Assembly: GCA_949361645.1 (NCBI GenBank)
Contig: OX442416.1
Coordinates: 20,853,451 to 20,917,450 of the forward strand
Source of the DNA: Spongilla lacustris
Taxonomy: Eukaryota > Porifera > Demospongiae > Spongillida > Spongillidae
DNA length: 64,000 nt
Direction: 5' to 3'
Shown here piece by piece: positions 43,868-56,571 of the stretch (position 1 is its first letter; the number at the start of each line of letters is the position of its first letter). The translations under genes and the position numbers were made by a program. The notes beneath the pieces were generated by a model that saw only the letters and a program-made list of their open reading frames with translations, did not search any database and had not been told where the DNA came from.

Positions 43868-46100
43868 GTGGTCTTTGGCCTCTGTCACATGACCGGCTGC
43901 TGTGTGTGCTGTCCCCTCCCTCCCTCCCCCCTCATAGGGATCCATCTTCATACTTGTTCCACTCTTCATGTCTCCTCCTCCCCCTTCTTTCACTCTTAAA
44001 GGCGTCCAGGGGGGAGGGCACTTTGGGCCTGGCCCACCCAGAAGTGTCACTCCCAAAACTCTGGAGCCGCCTTTCCCCTCCCAGTCACAGCGGCCGCAGA
44101 TAACGGGTGGGCGGGGCACCGGGGCATGTGCCCCGCCCCGAACCTTGGATCTTGCCTCCGCCTTCAACCTCACCATTCCCCCACACCCCCCTCCCTCTCG
44201 TATTTGTAGAGGAAGTGGATACCTGCTACTATTTCCAGTTTCCTCTTTCTCCTTCTCCCCTCTTCCCTCTTCCTTGGGGTAAGTAATCTCTCAATACCAC
44301 TCCAGGGAGGGAGGAGGACAGCTGGTAATAAGTATAAATAAAAAGACTATCATATAGAAATGGTGCCTGTGGTAATTTTAAAAGTGTAGTGGCTATCCAT
44401 GTGAAGAAATTAAGGTGTGAACAATGGCGGTGTGTGTTCTATGTGGGTGGGGTTGTGTGGTGTTTCCGTTCTCTCTTCACCTTGTCCCCAGACCCATGTG
44501 CGGAGATTCAAGCCACCGTGCCCTCCACATCAAAGTACTCCCTCTGGTGACCACTTCCACTACAAAGGCAGGCTGACATGCTCCTAGGACTGGGCTTAAG
44601 GGCTTAGGAGTGAGCGTGTGTGCTGTGAGGGCTTGGTTCTGGTGTATATATACATGTACCATATGTATGCAAGAGTTCCAGAAACTTTTTGGTATTTGAA
44701 GATTCAATATTAGTAATGCTAATATTGCTTAACCTATCAAATAGCCAAATTGTTCTGAAACTCCTGCAAATGTGGATTTGGTTCCCAATACACCTACCTG
44801 TTGTGTATTTGGTACCAAGTTCAGATATATATTAGCTAGGTGGAAAAGTGAGTTAGCTCTTAGACTACCATGGGATACATATTTTAAAGCTGTCAGTACT
44901 GACCTTGGCCCTGTCACCATTCCTCCAGCATGCGTAGGTTGGGTGGGTGGAGGGGGAGGGGAGGGGAGGGAGGGAGGGGTTGGGTCAACAGGCTTCATTT
45001 CACATCAGCATTAGGGCAATTTAAATTCGGACTCTTTGTTTTGTGCATACGTTTTTCCAAGAAGTATTACATGTGTGAGGTAATGTCACGTCAGGAATCC
45101 TGAGCAGGATTGTTTTACTAGCTCTTGAATCCCTATCCCGCTTCCATCTTGCTTGTATCTTGCTTGTATTTCGCTTATATTTCGCTTTACATCTGTCTTG
45201 AGCATCGTACCTTTAGAGATCTTGCTTCATATAGCAGCCACTTTAGACTAGAACGTCTCCCAGCCAGGTTTCATTTAGTCATACCACATGCATGTACTAT
45301 AGATTGGAAAACAGTTGCCAAAATGTTGAGTCTTGAATTTATTTAGCTCTGTTGGTGATGTGAAATGCAGTCAATGTAAAAAAGTGCATGTTCTTAAAAT
45401 CCCCCATATTGTATGGTACTGGTTTGGGGGTGGAGGTGGGCGGGTGGGGGACCTTTGTTTTTTGCTGCTGGAGGGAGTGCAGGGTCAGTGGGCGTGGTCA
45501 CAGATGGGAGTACATGATGTGAGGGTGACAGTGCTGGACCTCCCCTTGGTGTCTGGGGTACAAGGTGAGGAGGGAATGGGAGCATTGCACTGTCCCACCT
45601 GCATGGGGCACTACCTGTCACGTTGCCATGGTTTTATGTTGGCCAAAGATTAAAAAAAAAAAAAAAAACGTGCAAGCGTGTGTATGCTTGTTTGTAGCAG
45701 CTGGTCATGTGACAGTGAGCGGAGGGGACCTCCCTCCCTCCCCCCTAGTAGGGATTCCCCATCATACTTGTTCCACTCTTCATGTCTCCTCCTCCCCCTT
45801 CTTTCACTCTTGGGGACTGATGCACAGAGGGGAGGCACTCTGAGGGTGCCCAGTCAGTAGTGTCATCCCAATATTCTGTGCGCTGTTCCTACCCCTCCCT
45901 GTCCTGCAGCGGCAGTCCATGGGTGGGTGGGGCAATTTGTGGCACGTGCCCAGCCCTTAAGCCCTGTTCTGACCCTGCCTCTTTCTTACCCTTCCCCCAC
46001 ACTCCCCCCCTCCCTCTCGTATTCGTAGAGGAAGGGGATACCTGCTACTATTTCCAGTTTCCTCTTTCTCCTTCTCCCCTCTTCCCTCTTCCTTAAAATT
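43868..46100 (+). repeat. Direct segmental duplication, about 400 bp, 1.8 kb apart
   Basis: Positions 43868-44280 and 45700-46095 share long blocks: ACTTGTTCCACTCTTCATGT plus CTCCTCCTCCCCCTTCTTTC, and GATACCTGCTACTATTTCCA plus GTTTCCTCTTTCTCCTTCTC. The first copy directly follows the stop codon of the 41276 gene, so it includes its likely 3' region. Identity is high but with indels. Confidence 0.8.
44490..45563 (+). other. Possible exons between the duplicated blocks, unrecognised
   Basis: After CTTGTCCCCAG at 44491 a frame reads HVRRFKPPCPPHQSTPSGDH. Near 45355 a frame reads VGDVKCSQCKKVHVLKIPHI with one CxxC. 45481-45563 (after GGGAGTGCAG, before GTGAGG) reads GQWAWSQMGVHDVRVTVLDL, and further on LHCPTCMGHYLSRCHGF. 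The CxxC pairs could be a zinc ribbon, but the frames are not joined convincingly. Confidence 0.25.
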
Positions 46101-46569
46101 AACGTCGTCTCCCCACACATTTGCATGCTGTGGAGGGGAACACCACTCCAGGGAGGGAGGGCACACGCGTGGGGGGCTGGGGGGGGGGGGGGGGGAAGAA
46201 AAACCAAAAAAAAAAAAAAAAAAAGGGAAAAAATAATAACAAACATACAAAAAAGGAAAAAGGGAAATTATAGTAATAATTAAATAGCTAAGTAGGTACA
46301 CTTATTTAAAAAACATGGCCACCAAGTTGGAAGGTATTAGCTGCCTAGAAGCCTGCTGGGCCCCATGGCCAGGAACACCACAACCACAGAGATGTGCGTA
46401 GAGAACATCATGGGCCCCATGGCCAGGAACACCACAACCACAGAGATGTGCGTAGAGAACATCAAGATGTCATACCACTGCCACAAAGATGATCCCTGAA
46501 CATCAAGATGATACCTGAACATGAAGATGATCCCTGAATATCAAGATGATCCCTGAACATCAAGATGAT

Positions 46570-47955
46570 CCCTGAACACCAAGTTGTCACACCACTGCCC
46601 ACACCACTGCCACAGAGATGTGCCCTGAGAACACCAAGTTGTCACACCACTGCCCACACCACTGCCACAGAGATGTGCCCTGAGAACACCAAGTTGGCAC
46701 ACCACTGCCCACACCACTACCACAGAGATGTGCCCTGAGAACACCAAGTTGTCTACCACTGCCCACACCACTACCACAGAGATGTGCCCTGAGAACACCA
46801 AGTTGTCACACCACTGCCCACACCACTGCCACAGAGATGTGCCCTGAGAACACCAAGTTGTCACACCACTGCCCACACCACTGCCACAGAGATGTGCCCT
46901 GAGAACACCAAGTTGTCACACCACTGCCCACACCACTGCCACAGAGATGTGCCCTGAGAACACCAAGTTGTCACACCACTGCCCACACCACTACCACAAA
47001 GATGTGCCCTGAGAACACCAAGTTGTCACACCACTGCCCACACCCACACCCACACCACTACCACAAAGATGTGCCCTGAGAACACCAAGTTGTCACACAA
47101 CTGCCCACACCACTACCACAAAGATGTGCCCTGAGAACACCAAGTTGTCACACCACTGCCCACACCCACACCACTACCACAAAGATGTGCCCTGAGAACA
47201 CCAAGTTGTCACACCACTGCCCACACCACTACCACAGAGATGTGCCCTGAGAACACCAAGTTGTTGTACCACTGCCCACACCTCTACCACAGAGATGTGC
47301 CCTGAGAACACCAAGTTGTCACACCACTGCCCACACCCACACCACTACCACAAAGATGTGCCCTGAGAACACCAAGTTGTCACACCACTGCCCACACCTC
47401 TACCACAGAGATGTGCCCTGAGAACACCAAGTTGTCACACCACTGCCCACACCCACACCACTACCACAAAGATGTGCCCTGAGAACACCAAGTTGTCACA
47501 CCACTGCCCACACCTCTACCACAGAGATGTGCCCTGAGAACACCAAGTTGTCACACCACTGCCCACACCACTACCACAAAGATGTGCCCTGAGAACACCA
47601 AGTTGTCACACCACTGCCCACACCCACACCACTACCACAAAGATGTGCCCTGAGAACACCAAGTTGTCACACCACTACCACACCACTACCACAGAGATGT
47701 GCCCTGAGAACACCAAGTTGTCATACCACTGCCCACACCCACACCACTACCACAAAGATGTGCCCTGAGAACACCAAGTTGTCGTACCACTGCCCACACC
47801 CACACCACTACCACAGAGATGTGCCCTGAGAACACCAAGTTGTCACACCACTGCCCACACCACTACCACAGAGATGTGCCCTGAGAACACCAAGTTGTCA
47901 CACCACTGCCCACACCACTGCCACAGAGATGTGCCCTGAGAACACCAAGTTGTTG
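46570..47955 (+). repeat. 55-bp minisatellite
   Basis: About 25 copies of a unit containing GTGCCCTGAGAACACCAAGT, TGTCACACCACTGCCCACAC and CACTACCACAGAGAT. Subtypes differ by GCC/ACC, GAG/AAG and an extra CCACAC. A shorter, related degenerate block with CCCTGAACATCAAGATGAT lies at 46490-46570. No gene in this stretch. Confidence 0.95.
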
Positions 47956-48084
47956 TTGCTCCATGATGGGGTATGATGGCACCCGCGTGTTGCCAACACA
48001 AGCAGGACACACACACACAGCTGTGTCCTTCATTTCACTCTTTTTGTGAATCTTTTGCCAGACTTATTGCAGTGATCCAGTCCT

Positions 48085-48785
48085 GATTTTAGAAGCAGCC
48101 ATCTGGTCACCTGACTTTAGAAGCAGCCATCTGGTCACCTGACTTTAGAAGCAGCCATCTGGTCACCTGACTTTAGAAACAGCCATCTGGTCACCTGACT
48201 TTAGAAACAGCCACCACCTCCACGTGACGTTAGAAGTAGCCACCTGGTCACCTGACCTTCTGCACCTGACCTTTTGGAGACACCTGTCAAGCCACCTCCT
48301 GTCCAGCCACCTCCTGTCCAGCCACCTCCTGTCCAGCCACCTCCTGTCCAGCCACCTCCTGTCCAGCCACCTCCTGTCCAGCCACCTCCTGTCCAGCCAC
48401 CTCCTGTCAAGCCACCTCCTGTCAAGCCACCTCCTGCCAAGCCACCTCCTGTCAAGCCACCTCATGTCCAGCCACCTCCTGTCAAGCCACCTCATGTCAA
48501 GTCTACCTACATTTAAGCCACACCACATTTGAAGCAGACACCTGGTCCCTCACCTGATCTTTGCTTTACCCACCTGGTCACCTGTACCCACCTGGTCACC
48601 TGATCTTTGCTTTACCCACCTGGTCACCACCTGATCTTTGCTTTACCCACCTGGTCACCTGATCGTTGCTTTACCCACCTGGTCACCACCTGATCTTTGC
48701 TTTACCCACCTGGTCACCTGATCTTTGCTTTACCCACCTGGGAACCACTTGATCTTTGCAGTACCCACCTGGTCACCTGACCATC
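48085..48785 (+). repeat. Three adjacent short-unit arrays
   Basis: 48100-48260 repeats TTAGAAGCAGCCATCTGGTC plus ACCTGACT (28 bp). 48284-48510 repeats the 15-bp CTCCTGTCCAGCCAC (PPPVQ in one frame). 48541-48785 repeats CCACCTGGTCACCTGATCTT plus TGCTTTA. All share CACCTG/CCACC words and may have one origin. Proline-rich frames are open because 15 is a multiple of three. Confidence 0.9.
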
Positions 48786-49113
48786 TGCACCTGACCTTTT
48801 TGAGACACCTGGACATCTCATGCTATGCGACCTGTCAAAAGCCAAGCATTCACCTGTCTTCCATGCTCCCCATGCACACATGCCCACCAAATCCCTCCCC
48901 TACCTCCCCCCTCCCCTTCCCTCCTCCCCCCTCCCCTTCCCTCCTCCCCCTCCCCTTCCCTCCTCCTCCATCTTGCTCTTTCCTCCTGTACATGGGCAGA
49001 GGTAAGCTCCCTGCTGGCATAGCCAAGGTGAGTGTAAGCTGATGTGGTTGCTTTTTTAGCAGTGAGTTAGAAAATTGCGGCAATTGTGGTTCACTCACCT
49101 ATCCGTGCTTGTC

Positions 49114-51800
49114 TCTTAATGGCAGGTTGTTATCAGCTGTGGTGATCATTTGTCATCCATACTGGTACGTATCATGGCTGCTGCAATCATGGTTCACTCA
49201 CATATCCATGCTTGTCTCTTAATGGCAGGTTGTTGGTGATAATCAGCTCCGGCAATCGTCTATCTGTCTCCATACTGGTACGTATCATGACATCATTGTT
49301 AAAAATAGATACACCTATGTTCATCATGCCATGTTAATATTTAAAGTTGATGTGACTTTTTTACTTCCTGATTTTAGCTGTTCCTATTTGGCCTCATCTA
49401 CTCCTGCTGCTCCTCTGCTGCTCCTCTGCTGCTCCTCTGCTACTCCTCTGCTGCTCCTCTGCTGCTCCGCTGCCTGCTGTAAAAAAAACCCCCCCAAAAA
49501 AACCAAAAAAAATTTAAAAACAAAAACCAAAAAAATTTTCAAAGATAAAATCCAAAAATAGCCTCTCTCCTGCTCTTGCTGCACTGCTTTCCCTGCTGAT
49601 TCTGCTGCTCTACCTTATTGTGTCATCATCTGTTCTGGTTACCTTTGCCTTTCTGGAGTTGGTTACCTCTGCTGTCAATATCTTCAAGGTGAGAAACTAT
49701 ATTTTAAAAATAAGGATTTTTTGTTATTATTTTGGCATGCTGTCATGTGCCTGTTCATTCATTCTATGTGATCGCTCAAACAGTGTGCTGAAACAGTGTC
49801 ACATCTGGATTGCAACATACTTGCTGCGCTGATAGGTGTATGGAGCCTGTTCATTCACTTCCTGTGGCTTGCAACATACCTGCTCTACCTTATTGTGTCA
49901 TCTGTTCTGGCTACTGTTGCCTTTCTGGAGTTGGTTACCTCTGCTGTCAATATCCTCAAGGTGAGAAACTATTTTTTTTAAAGGAAGAATTCTTTTTTAA
50001 AATTATTTTGGCATGCATTCATGTGCCTGTTCATTCATTCTATGTGATCGCTCAAACAGTGTGCTGAAACAGTGTCACATCTGGATTGCAACATATTTGC
50101 TGTGCTGATAGGTGTATGGAGCCTGTTCGTTCACTTTCTGTGGCTTGCAACATACATGTACCTGCTCTACCTTATTGTGTCATCTGTTCTGGTTACCTTT
50201 GCCTTTCTGGAGTTGGTTACCTCTGCTGTCAATATCCTCAAGGTGAGAAACTATTTTTTTAAAAGGAAGAATTCTTTTTTTAAATTAGTTTGGCATGCTG
50301 TCATGTGCCTGTTCATTCATTCTATGTGATCGCTGAAACAGTGTCACATCTGGATTGCAACATACTTGCTAGGTGTATGGAGCCTGTTCATTCACTCTGT
50401 GTGGCTTGCAAGATACCTGCTCTACCTTATTGTGTCATCATCTGTTCTGGTTACCGTTGCCTTTCTGGAGTTGGTTACCTCTGCTGTCAATATCCTCAAG
50501 GTGAGAAACTATTTTTTTAAAAGGAAGAATTCTTTTTAAGAATTATTTTGGCATGCTGTCATGTGCCTGTTCATTCATTCTATGTGATCGCTGAAACAGT
50601 GTCACATCTGGATTGCAACATACTTGCTAGGTGTATGGAGCCTGTTCATTCACTCTGTGTGGCTTGCAAGATACCTGCTCTACCTTATTGTGTCATCATC
50701 TGTTCTGGTTACCTTTGCCTTTCTGGAGTTGGTTACCTCTGCTGTCAATATCCTCAAGGTGATAAACTATTTTTTTAAAAGGAAGAATTCTTTTTCAAAA
50801 TTAGTTTGGCATGCTGTCATGTGCCTGTTCATTCATTCTATGTGATCGCTGAAACAGTGTCACATCTGGATTGCAACATACTTGCTAGGTGTATGGAGCC
50901 TGTTCATTCACTTTCTGTGGCTTGCAAGATACCTGCTCTAACTTATTGTGTCATCATCTGTTCTGGTTACCGTTGCCTTTCTGGAGTTGGTTACCTCTGC
51001 GGTCAATATCCTCAAGGTGAGAAACTATTGTTTTAAAGGGAAGATTTTTTTTGTTTTTATTTTGGCATGCTTTCATGTGCCTGTTCATTTATTCTGTGTG
51101 ATCGCTCGAACAGTGTGCTGAAACAGTGTCACATATGGATTGCAACATATTTGCTGTGCTGATAGGTGTATGGAGCCTGTTCATTCACTTCCTGTGGCTT
51201 GCAACATACCTGCTCTACCTTATTGTGTCATCTGTTCTGGCTACTGTTGCCTTTCTGGAGTTGGTTACCTCTGCTGTCAATATCCTCAAGGTGAGAAACT
51301 ATTTTTTTTAAAGGAAGAATTCTTTTTTAAAATTATTTTGGCATGCTGTCATGTGCCTGTTCATTCATTCTGTGTGATTGCTGAAACAGTGTGCTCAAAC
51401 AGTGTCACATCTGGATTGCAACATACTTGCTGTGCTGATAGGTGTATGGAGAGAGCAAATGCCAGTAAGAAATGCAGTGCAGATACTTATTGTAGTCGTA
51501 GTATACATGTATTTAGTATTTTTGCTTGGCAACAATGTCATAATGTGTTCACTCACATATCCATGCTTGTCTCTTAATGGCAGGTTGTTGGTGATAATCA
51601 GCTTCGGCAATCGGCAATCTGTCTCCATACTGGTACGTACATTGTATCATGACATCATTGCTAAAAATACATACACTTTAACGATAATATTCATTGTGCC
51701 ATGATAATATTTAAAGTTGATGCGACTTTTTTACTTCCTGATTTTAGCTGTTCCAATTCGGTCCTCTTCTCTGTTCCTACCTGCTGCCTGCTAAACAAAT
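49114..51800 (+). CDS. Tandem array of a candidate transmembrane-segment exon
   Basis: A 258-330-bp unit is repeated about seven times. Each complete unit has a TAG acceptor, an exon of 125-131 nt starting GTGTATGG (first bases 49836, 50112, 50373, 50631, 50889, 51166) and a CTCAAG/GTGAGA donor; partial copies lie at 49605 and 51442. The exon reads WSLFIHFLWLATYLLYLIVS followed by ATVAFLELVTSAVNILK, strongly hydrophobic and consistent with one or two membrane helices. The array is flanked by two copies of another exon-like block (after TTAATGGCAG: GTTGTTGGTGATAATCAGC, then GTACGTA) at 49230 and 51583, and by copies of CTTCCTGATTTTAG/CTGTTCC. Every full exon has length 2 modulo 3, so only one can be used per transcript without a frameshift. 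The host gene is unknown. Confidence 0.45.
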
Positions 51801-52172
51801 CTAAACTAAAATACCTTGATAAAGAGCAAGCAACTTTGAATGGAATGCCAGTAAGTACTGCACTACAGCTGATTACTGTAGCCTCAGGGAAGCTTCATTA
51901 CTTGTGTTTAGCGAGTACAGTCTTCAGTGAGGTAAAGGAGATACTGTACCAGTACATTGCACACATGCTGTGTGCACCTAAGTTACATAAGTTACACATG
52001 ATTGATCTAGATTTATACATGTAATTTGTCCATTGCAGCTGCACTCCAGTCATCCATTTTCAAGTTCCTGTCAACTGTGTTATTCAGCCTTTCAAATCAC
52101 TTGTGGTTGAGTCACCTGTGATCAAGTAAATGTTCCAAGTACCTGTGTTTACATTCACCTCTGGGCTCATGT

Positions 52173-52315
52173 CTGTGTTTGAATCACCTGTGTTTGAATC
52201 ATCTCTGTTTTTTGAATCATCTCTGTTTTTTGAATCATCTCTGTTTGAATCACCTCTGTTTGAATCACCTCTGTTTGAATCACCTCTGTTTGAATCACCT
52301 CTGCTGGACTCATCG
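52173..52315 (+). repeat. 15-bp array TTTGAATCACCTCTG
   Basis: About nine copies, two with an extra TTT. The unit is a multiple of three and reads FESPL in one frame. It lies in a stretch rich in TCACCTGTG words from 52070 to 52460. Confidence 0.9.
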
Positions 52316-52549
52316 ACTGTTCTACTCATCTGGCCAGTCACATTGTTCCAGTCACTCAGCTATGCTCAGGCTAATATTTGGGTACCTGTATTGTCAAGTC
52401 ACCTGTTTGCTCAAGGAGCGAAGATCACCTGTGTTTTAGTCATCTGTGTACCTGTCACCTTTACTCATCAATTGTGGCTGGAATGGTGTGGATCCCCATG
52501 TACCAAGATTGATTGTGATAGCAGTATTGCTTTCTTTATACCATCAACA

Positions 52550-52895
52550 CATCCCACCAGCATACCATCAACATACCTTCTGCATACCTTCAACATACCT
52601 TCAACATACCATCAACATACCTTCTACATACAGTCTACATACCATCAACATACCTTCTACCTTCTACATACCATCAACATACCTTCTACCTTCTACATAC
52701 CATCAACATACCTTCTACCTTCTACATACCATCAACATACCTTCTACATACCATCAACATACCTTCTACCTTCTACATACCATCAACATACCTTCTACAT
52801 ACCATCAACATACCTTCTACCTTCTACATACCATCAACATACCTTCTACAGACCATCTACCTTCTACATACTATCTATCTACCTCCTACATACCT
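52550..52895 (+). repeat. Array of ATACCATCAAC and ATACCTTCTAC modules
   Basis: Two 11-bp modules, ACATACCATCA and ACATACCTTCT, alternate in variable order for about 340 bp. Confidence 0.9.
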
Positions 52896-52899
52896 TGAA

Positions 52900-53054
52900 T
52901 GCTAGCTTTTTCGTCAAATGCGTACGCATGCGCGCGCAACCTTTCACGTGGCTGCTAATAGCGATCGGACGCGAAATGTTAGTTATAATTGTTTGAAGTA
53001 CCTATAAATCTTTTATGTGGTACACAAAATCACTATACATTTTTTAATGATTAC
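52900..53054. other. GC-rich patch with NRF1-like and E-box motifs
   Basis: GTACGCATGCGCGCGC (about 52922-52937) and TTTCACGTG (about 52942) stand out between two arrays and look promoter-like. No start exon was identified downstream. Confidence 0.3.
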
Positions 53055-53775
53055 AGTGGTATAGTATTCTGTGGTATAGTATTCTAAGGTATAATATTCT
53101 GTGGTATAGTATTCTGTGGTATAGTATTCTGTGGTATAATATTCTGTGGTATAATATTCTGTGGTATAATATTCTGTGGTATAATATTCTGTGGTATAAT
53201 ATTCTGTGGTATAATATTCTAAGGTATAATATTCTGTGGTATAATATCTATCTTGTGGAATATCATATCTTGTGAGTAGCTTGTGGTATAAAATCTGGTA
53301 TGGTATATATCTGGTACAGTAAAATCTGGTATGGTACAATATCTGGTACATGTGTCAACAAATCTTCTGGTACAATATCTGGTACATGTGTCAACAAATC
53401 TTCCGGTACAATATCTGGTACATGTGTCAACAAATCTTCTGGTACAATATCTTGTGCTATATCAGCTTGTAGTATAAGATGTATGGTATATTTTATGATA
53501 TAAAATGTGGTATGGTATAATGTCTTATGGTATAATATCTGGTATAGTATATCTTGTGGTGTGTCAACAAATGTGAATATGTATTTGTATTATGTATACA
53601 TATTGTAAATTGCATATGAGAAAGTGTGTTGGATGGTGGTGTCAATGTAAGGGATGTTGGAGTTGAGAAGGAAGTTGTTGGCACTGAGTTGGAGAAGGAG
53701 GTGGTAGTAAGGCAAGGCTTGAGAAGGAAGTTGTTGGCACTGAGTTGGAGAAGGAGGTGGTAGTAAGGCAAGGCA
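53055..53775 (+). repeat. GGTATAATATTCTGT array and related repeats
   Basis: 53055-53240 has 12 copies of a 15-bp GTGGTATAATATTCT unit. 53330-53460 has three copies of a 42-bp unit with TCTGGTACAATATCTGGTAC and ATGTGTCAACAAATCT. 53655-53770 has two 57-bp copies with GAAGGAAGTTGTTGGCACTG. Confidence 0.9.
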
Positions 53776-53880
53776 TCGCTTATAGCTCTCTAGGTAGCTC
53801 TTCTTGATAGCTCATGTTGGCCATCTGATCCATCTTATGCTGTTCTACATCTGATGATCACATCTTCTCTATGTTACATA

Positions 53881-54531
53881 AGAGCCAGTGCTGTGTAGTG
53901 ATCTGAGATCTCAACACATCCCCCTCTCTTCAGTGTCATGGCAGCCAGCTTTGTGCTCTTACACAGCTGCAGCACACACTGGCTACAGGTGTATTGTCCC
54001 TCCAGGGAGATCACCAGTGGGTTACGGACCACACAAGTTCATAGATCCATTTTCATCATCTGTCTTCAGCTGTTGGGGAATTTTTATTTGTTATGATTTC
54101 AAATTTGCCACTTTCATTTATTTTCGTATATTTATTTACTTCATTTTTGTAACGCATCACAAAAGACTGACTTAGGGAGCTCCCAGGCAGAATATATTAT
54201 TCTATTTGAACAAAAGAGAATCACTTGACAACCCAGAACTTGTAACTAGCGAATTCTTGCATATGTGAGAGACTGTAATGGAATCTTCAAGGAATTGCTG
54301 CAGAAGTCACTATGGAGGATCACCTCCACATCACCACCATCACCACATCATCACTACCTCCACATTATCACCTCCAACCTGAGGGCCCTTGGATTGAGAA
54401 CTCATGTCCTGCACATCTCCATCAAATGGATGCTGACACCAGTAGGTGTGGTCTTTAGTGCTATTCACACAAAGTGTGGTGGTGGTCTGGTCAGAGTGTT
54501 GTGTCTAACATCCAGCAACAAAGTAAGTTGA
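53881..54531 (+). other. Possible exons, unrecognised
   Basis: 53934 onward (after CTCTCTTCAG) reads CHGSQLCALTQLQHTLATGV. 54265-54525 reads RDCNGIFKELLQKSLWRITS, a histidine-rich stretch, then LGLRTHVLHISIKWMLTPVG and VVFSAIHTKCGGGLVRVL, ending at CAACAAA/GTAAGT. The composition is protein-like, but no family is recognised. Confidence 0.3.
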
Positions 54532-54995
54532 ATTGACTATTATTGTAGGAGTTCTGTGCCATCTTGAAGTTTTGTTCTTCAATACCCAGCAAGAAAGACC
54601 CAGCAAAAAAGTAAGTTTGCGATTGACTATTATTGTATGGGTTTTATCAAATCTTGAAGTTTTGTTCTACTAGTCTAACATCCAACAAAAAAGTAAGTTG
54701 ATATGGCTAAATTTGTATGGGTTTAATTTCTGTTCCATCTTGCAGTTTTGTTCTACAAGTGTATAAATTTCTGCACCATCTTGATCGTCTAACAGCAAAA
54801 AAGTAAGTTTGCGATTGACTATTATTGTATGGGTTTTATAAAATTTCTGTGCCATCTTGGTTTTGTTTTACAGTGTAGTCTGTCTAACATCCAGCAACAA
54901 AGTAAGTTCAAATGGCATGATTGTATGGGTTTTGATTTCTGTGCCATCTTTAAGTTTTGGTCTTCATCAAACACCCAGCAAAAAAGTAAGTTGAA
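54515..54995 (+). repeat. Tandem units each ending in a splice donor
   Basis: Six degenerate units of about 80-110 bp each contain (A)CATCCAGCAAC(A)AAAA followed by GTAAGTT, then ATTGACTATTATTGTATGGG, TCTGTGCCATCTTG and TTTTGTT(C/T)TAC. Donors lie at about 54525, 54611, 54693, 54801, 54901 and 54986. Several units also have a TTTTGTTTTACAG-like or CTACTAG acceptor, so each could be a micro-exon. Confidence 0.7.
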
Positions 54996-55019
54996 TTGTC
55001 TATTATAAAATTTTGTTCA

Positions 55020-55585
55020 CATTCTGTTATTGTGATCAACACCTCAGATTCCCTGTCAATAAGGAAGCTTGCAGAGCTGTACTCCCACTGTTTGATGCAG
55101 GTGCAGTTCACCTCTCTCCATAACAGTTGTTCTCTTGCTTATAAGACCAGACTAACCGCCTCATGCATCTGCAAGGATTTGGACTGCACCTTGACCTGAG
55201 TGAGTTCAAATGGAACTCAAATGCTTTCTCCCTCTCCTTCCCAAACGTGCACTTGGCCCTCTGTGTTACATGCAAAGGAGTATCAACCTGGCACAACACT
55301 CCGGTGTACAACACCTTTCAGCAAGCTGGTTTATAGGCACACCTAGACATTGGCTGTGGATGGGGACAGCATAGTTCCAGAACATGGTGACCCTCTACTG
55401 CACATCACTATTGCATACCCACTACATTCTACATTGAAAGCCCGGTGTTTTAGCAGCACAGAAAGTGATCCCCAAGTGTGCCGAGTTGGGCTGCCGTTGG
55501 ATACCACTTAGTGGAGAACTATGGGGTCTGGGGACCAGAGGCACTAGGCACTGAGTGCCTTCAGTTAGTCACATATCAAAGACAA
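55020..55585 (+). other. Possible exons, unrecognised
   Basis: A frame at 55030-55199 reads NTSDSLSIRKLAELYSHCLM, then FTSLHNSCSLAYKTRLTAS. Another at 55200-55335 reads FKWNSNAFSLSFPNVHLALC and TCKGVSTWHNTPVYNTF. These look coding but cannot be assigned. Confidence 0.3.
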
Positions 55586-55587
55586 CA

Positions 55588-55845
55588 GCAGAGCTATATG
55601 GCCTACCTCAGCTATATGGCCTACCTCAGCTATATGGCCTACCACAGCTATATGGCCTACCACAGCTATATGGCCTACCACAGCTATATGGCCTACCTCA
55701 GCTATATGGCCTACCACAGCTATATGGCCTACCACAGCTATATGGCCTACCACAGCTATATGGCCTACCTCAGCTATATGGCCTACCTCAGCTATATGGC
55801 CTACCTCAGCTATATGGCTTACCACAGCTATATGGCCAACCTAAT
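55588..55845 (+). repeat. 18-bp array TATATGGCCTACC(T/A)CAGC
   Basis: About 14 copies. As 18 is a multiple of three, several frames stay open (LYGLPQ, SYMAYL). The only variation is CCTC/CCAC. Confidence 0.95.
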
Positions 55846-55859
55846 GCTCAATCAATCCT

Positions 55860-56571
55860 GGTCCGTTCCTATCACCAAACACTCCAAAGAACAGAATAGT
55901 ACTCAGTTGTTTTGTGCGTGTGTGTTTGGTGCTTGTTGTCAATAATTGTGTTGTATTATTGGATTAAAATACAACACACTATATCACCGCTGATCCCTTG
56001 TATACTGCATGTCTACTTGTCTAGCATAGCAAGTGGTACGAGAAGTGTGCCAAGCTCTTTCCACAGGGACACTCCACACATCTGCCCCATCAGAGGTCAA
56101 CAGGCCCAGTTTAAAGTGCAGCTCCTGGCCACACACCCCGGGGCACATGCATTGTCATAGAAGAGGTGGGCTGGTGACAATCGACTGTTTGTAGACCTTC
56201 TGTTCAGCGTGAAGCAATTTAAAGGAAGCACAGATAAACCAGCTATACTAGGAGGCAAAACGAGAAGCCGACACAGATGTTATGCAGATCGCCTAATGGT
56301 TACCCTCCTAGAAAAATTCTGGATCCGCCGCTGCGTGTGTCTGTAGCTGGTCCTCGAGATGATCATGTTGGCCCCTACGCCCTATACGTACGTACGTACA
56401 TACGATCGATCAAATGGCAATGGACCGGCGGTACGGTGAATGATACACGTAATATTGTATTTTTTAAAATAAATAATATTAAAATTAGCAGCTAATAGAA
56501 CAGCTAAATTATGGGAAATGAAATCTTTCTATCTTTTGCCGTATTATAACTATCTGTTTCTGTATCACCAG
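55860..56571. other. No assigned gene
   Basis: A frame near 56030-56155 (SVPSSFHRDTPHICPIRGQQ) is not recognised. CGTACGTACGTACATACGATCGATC (56386-56410, described here in part) is a CGTA-rich patch. Confidence 0.4.
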
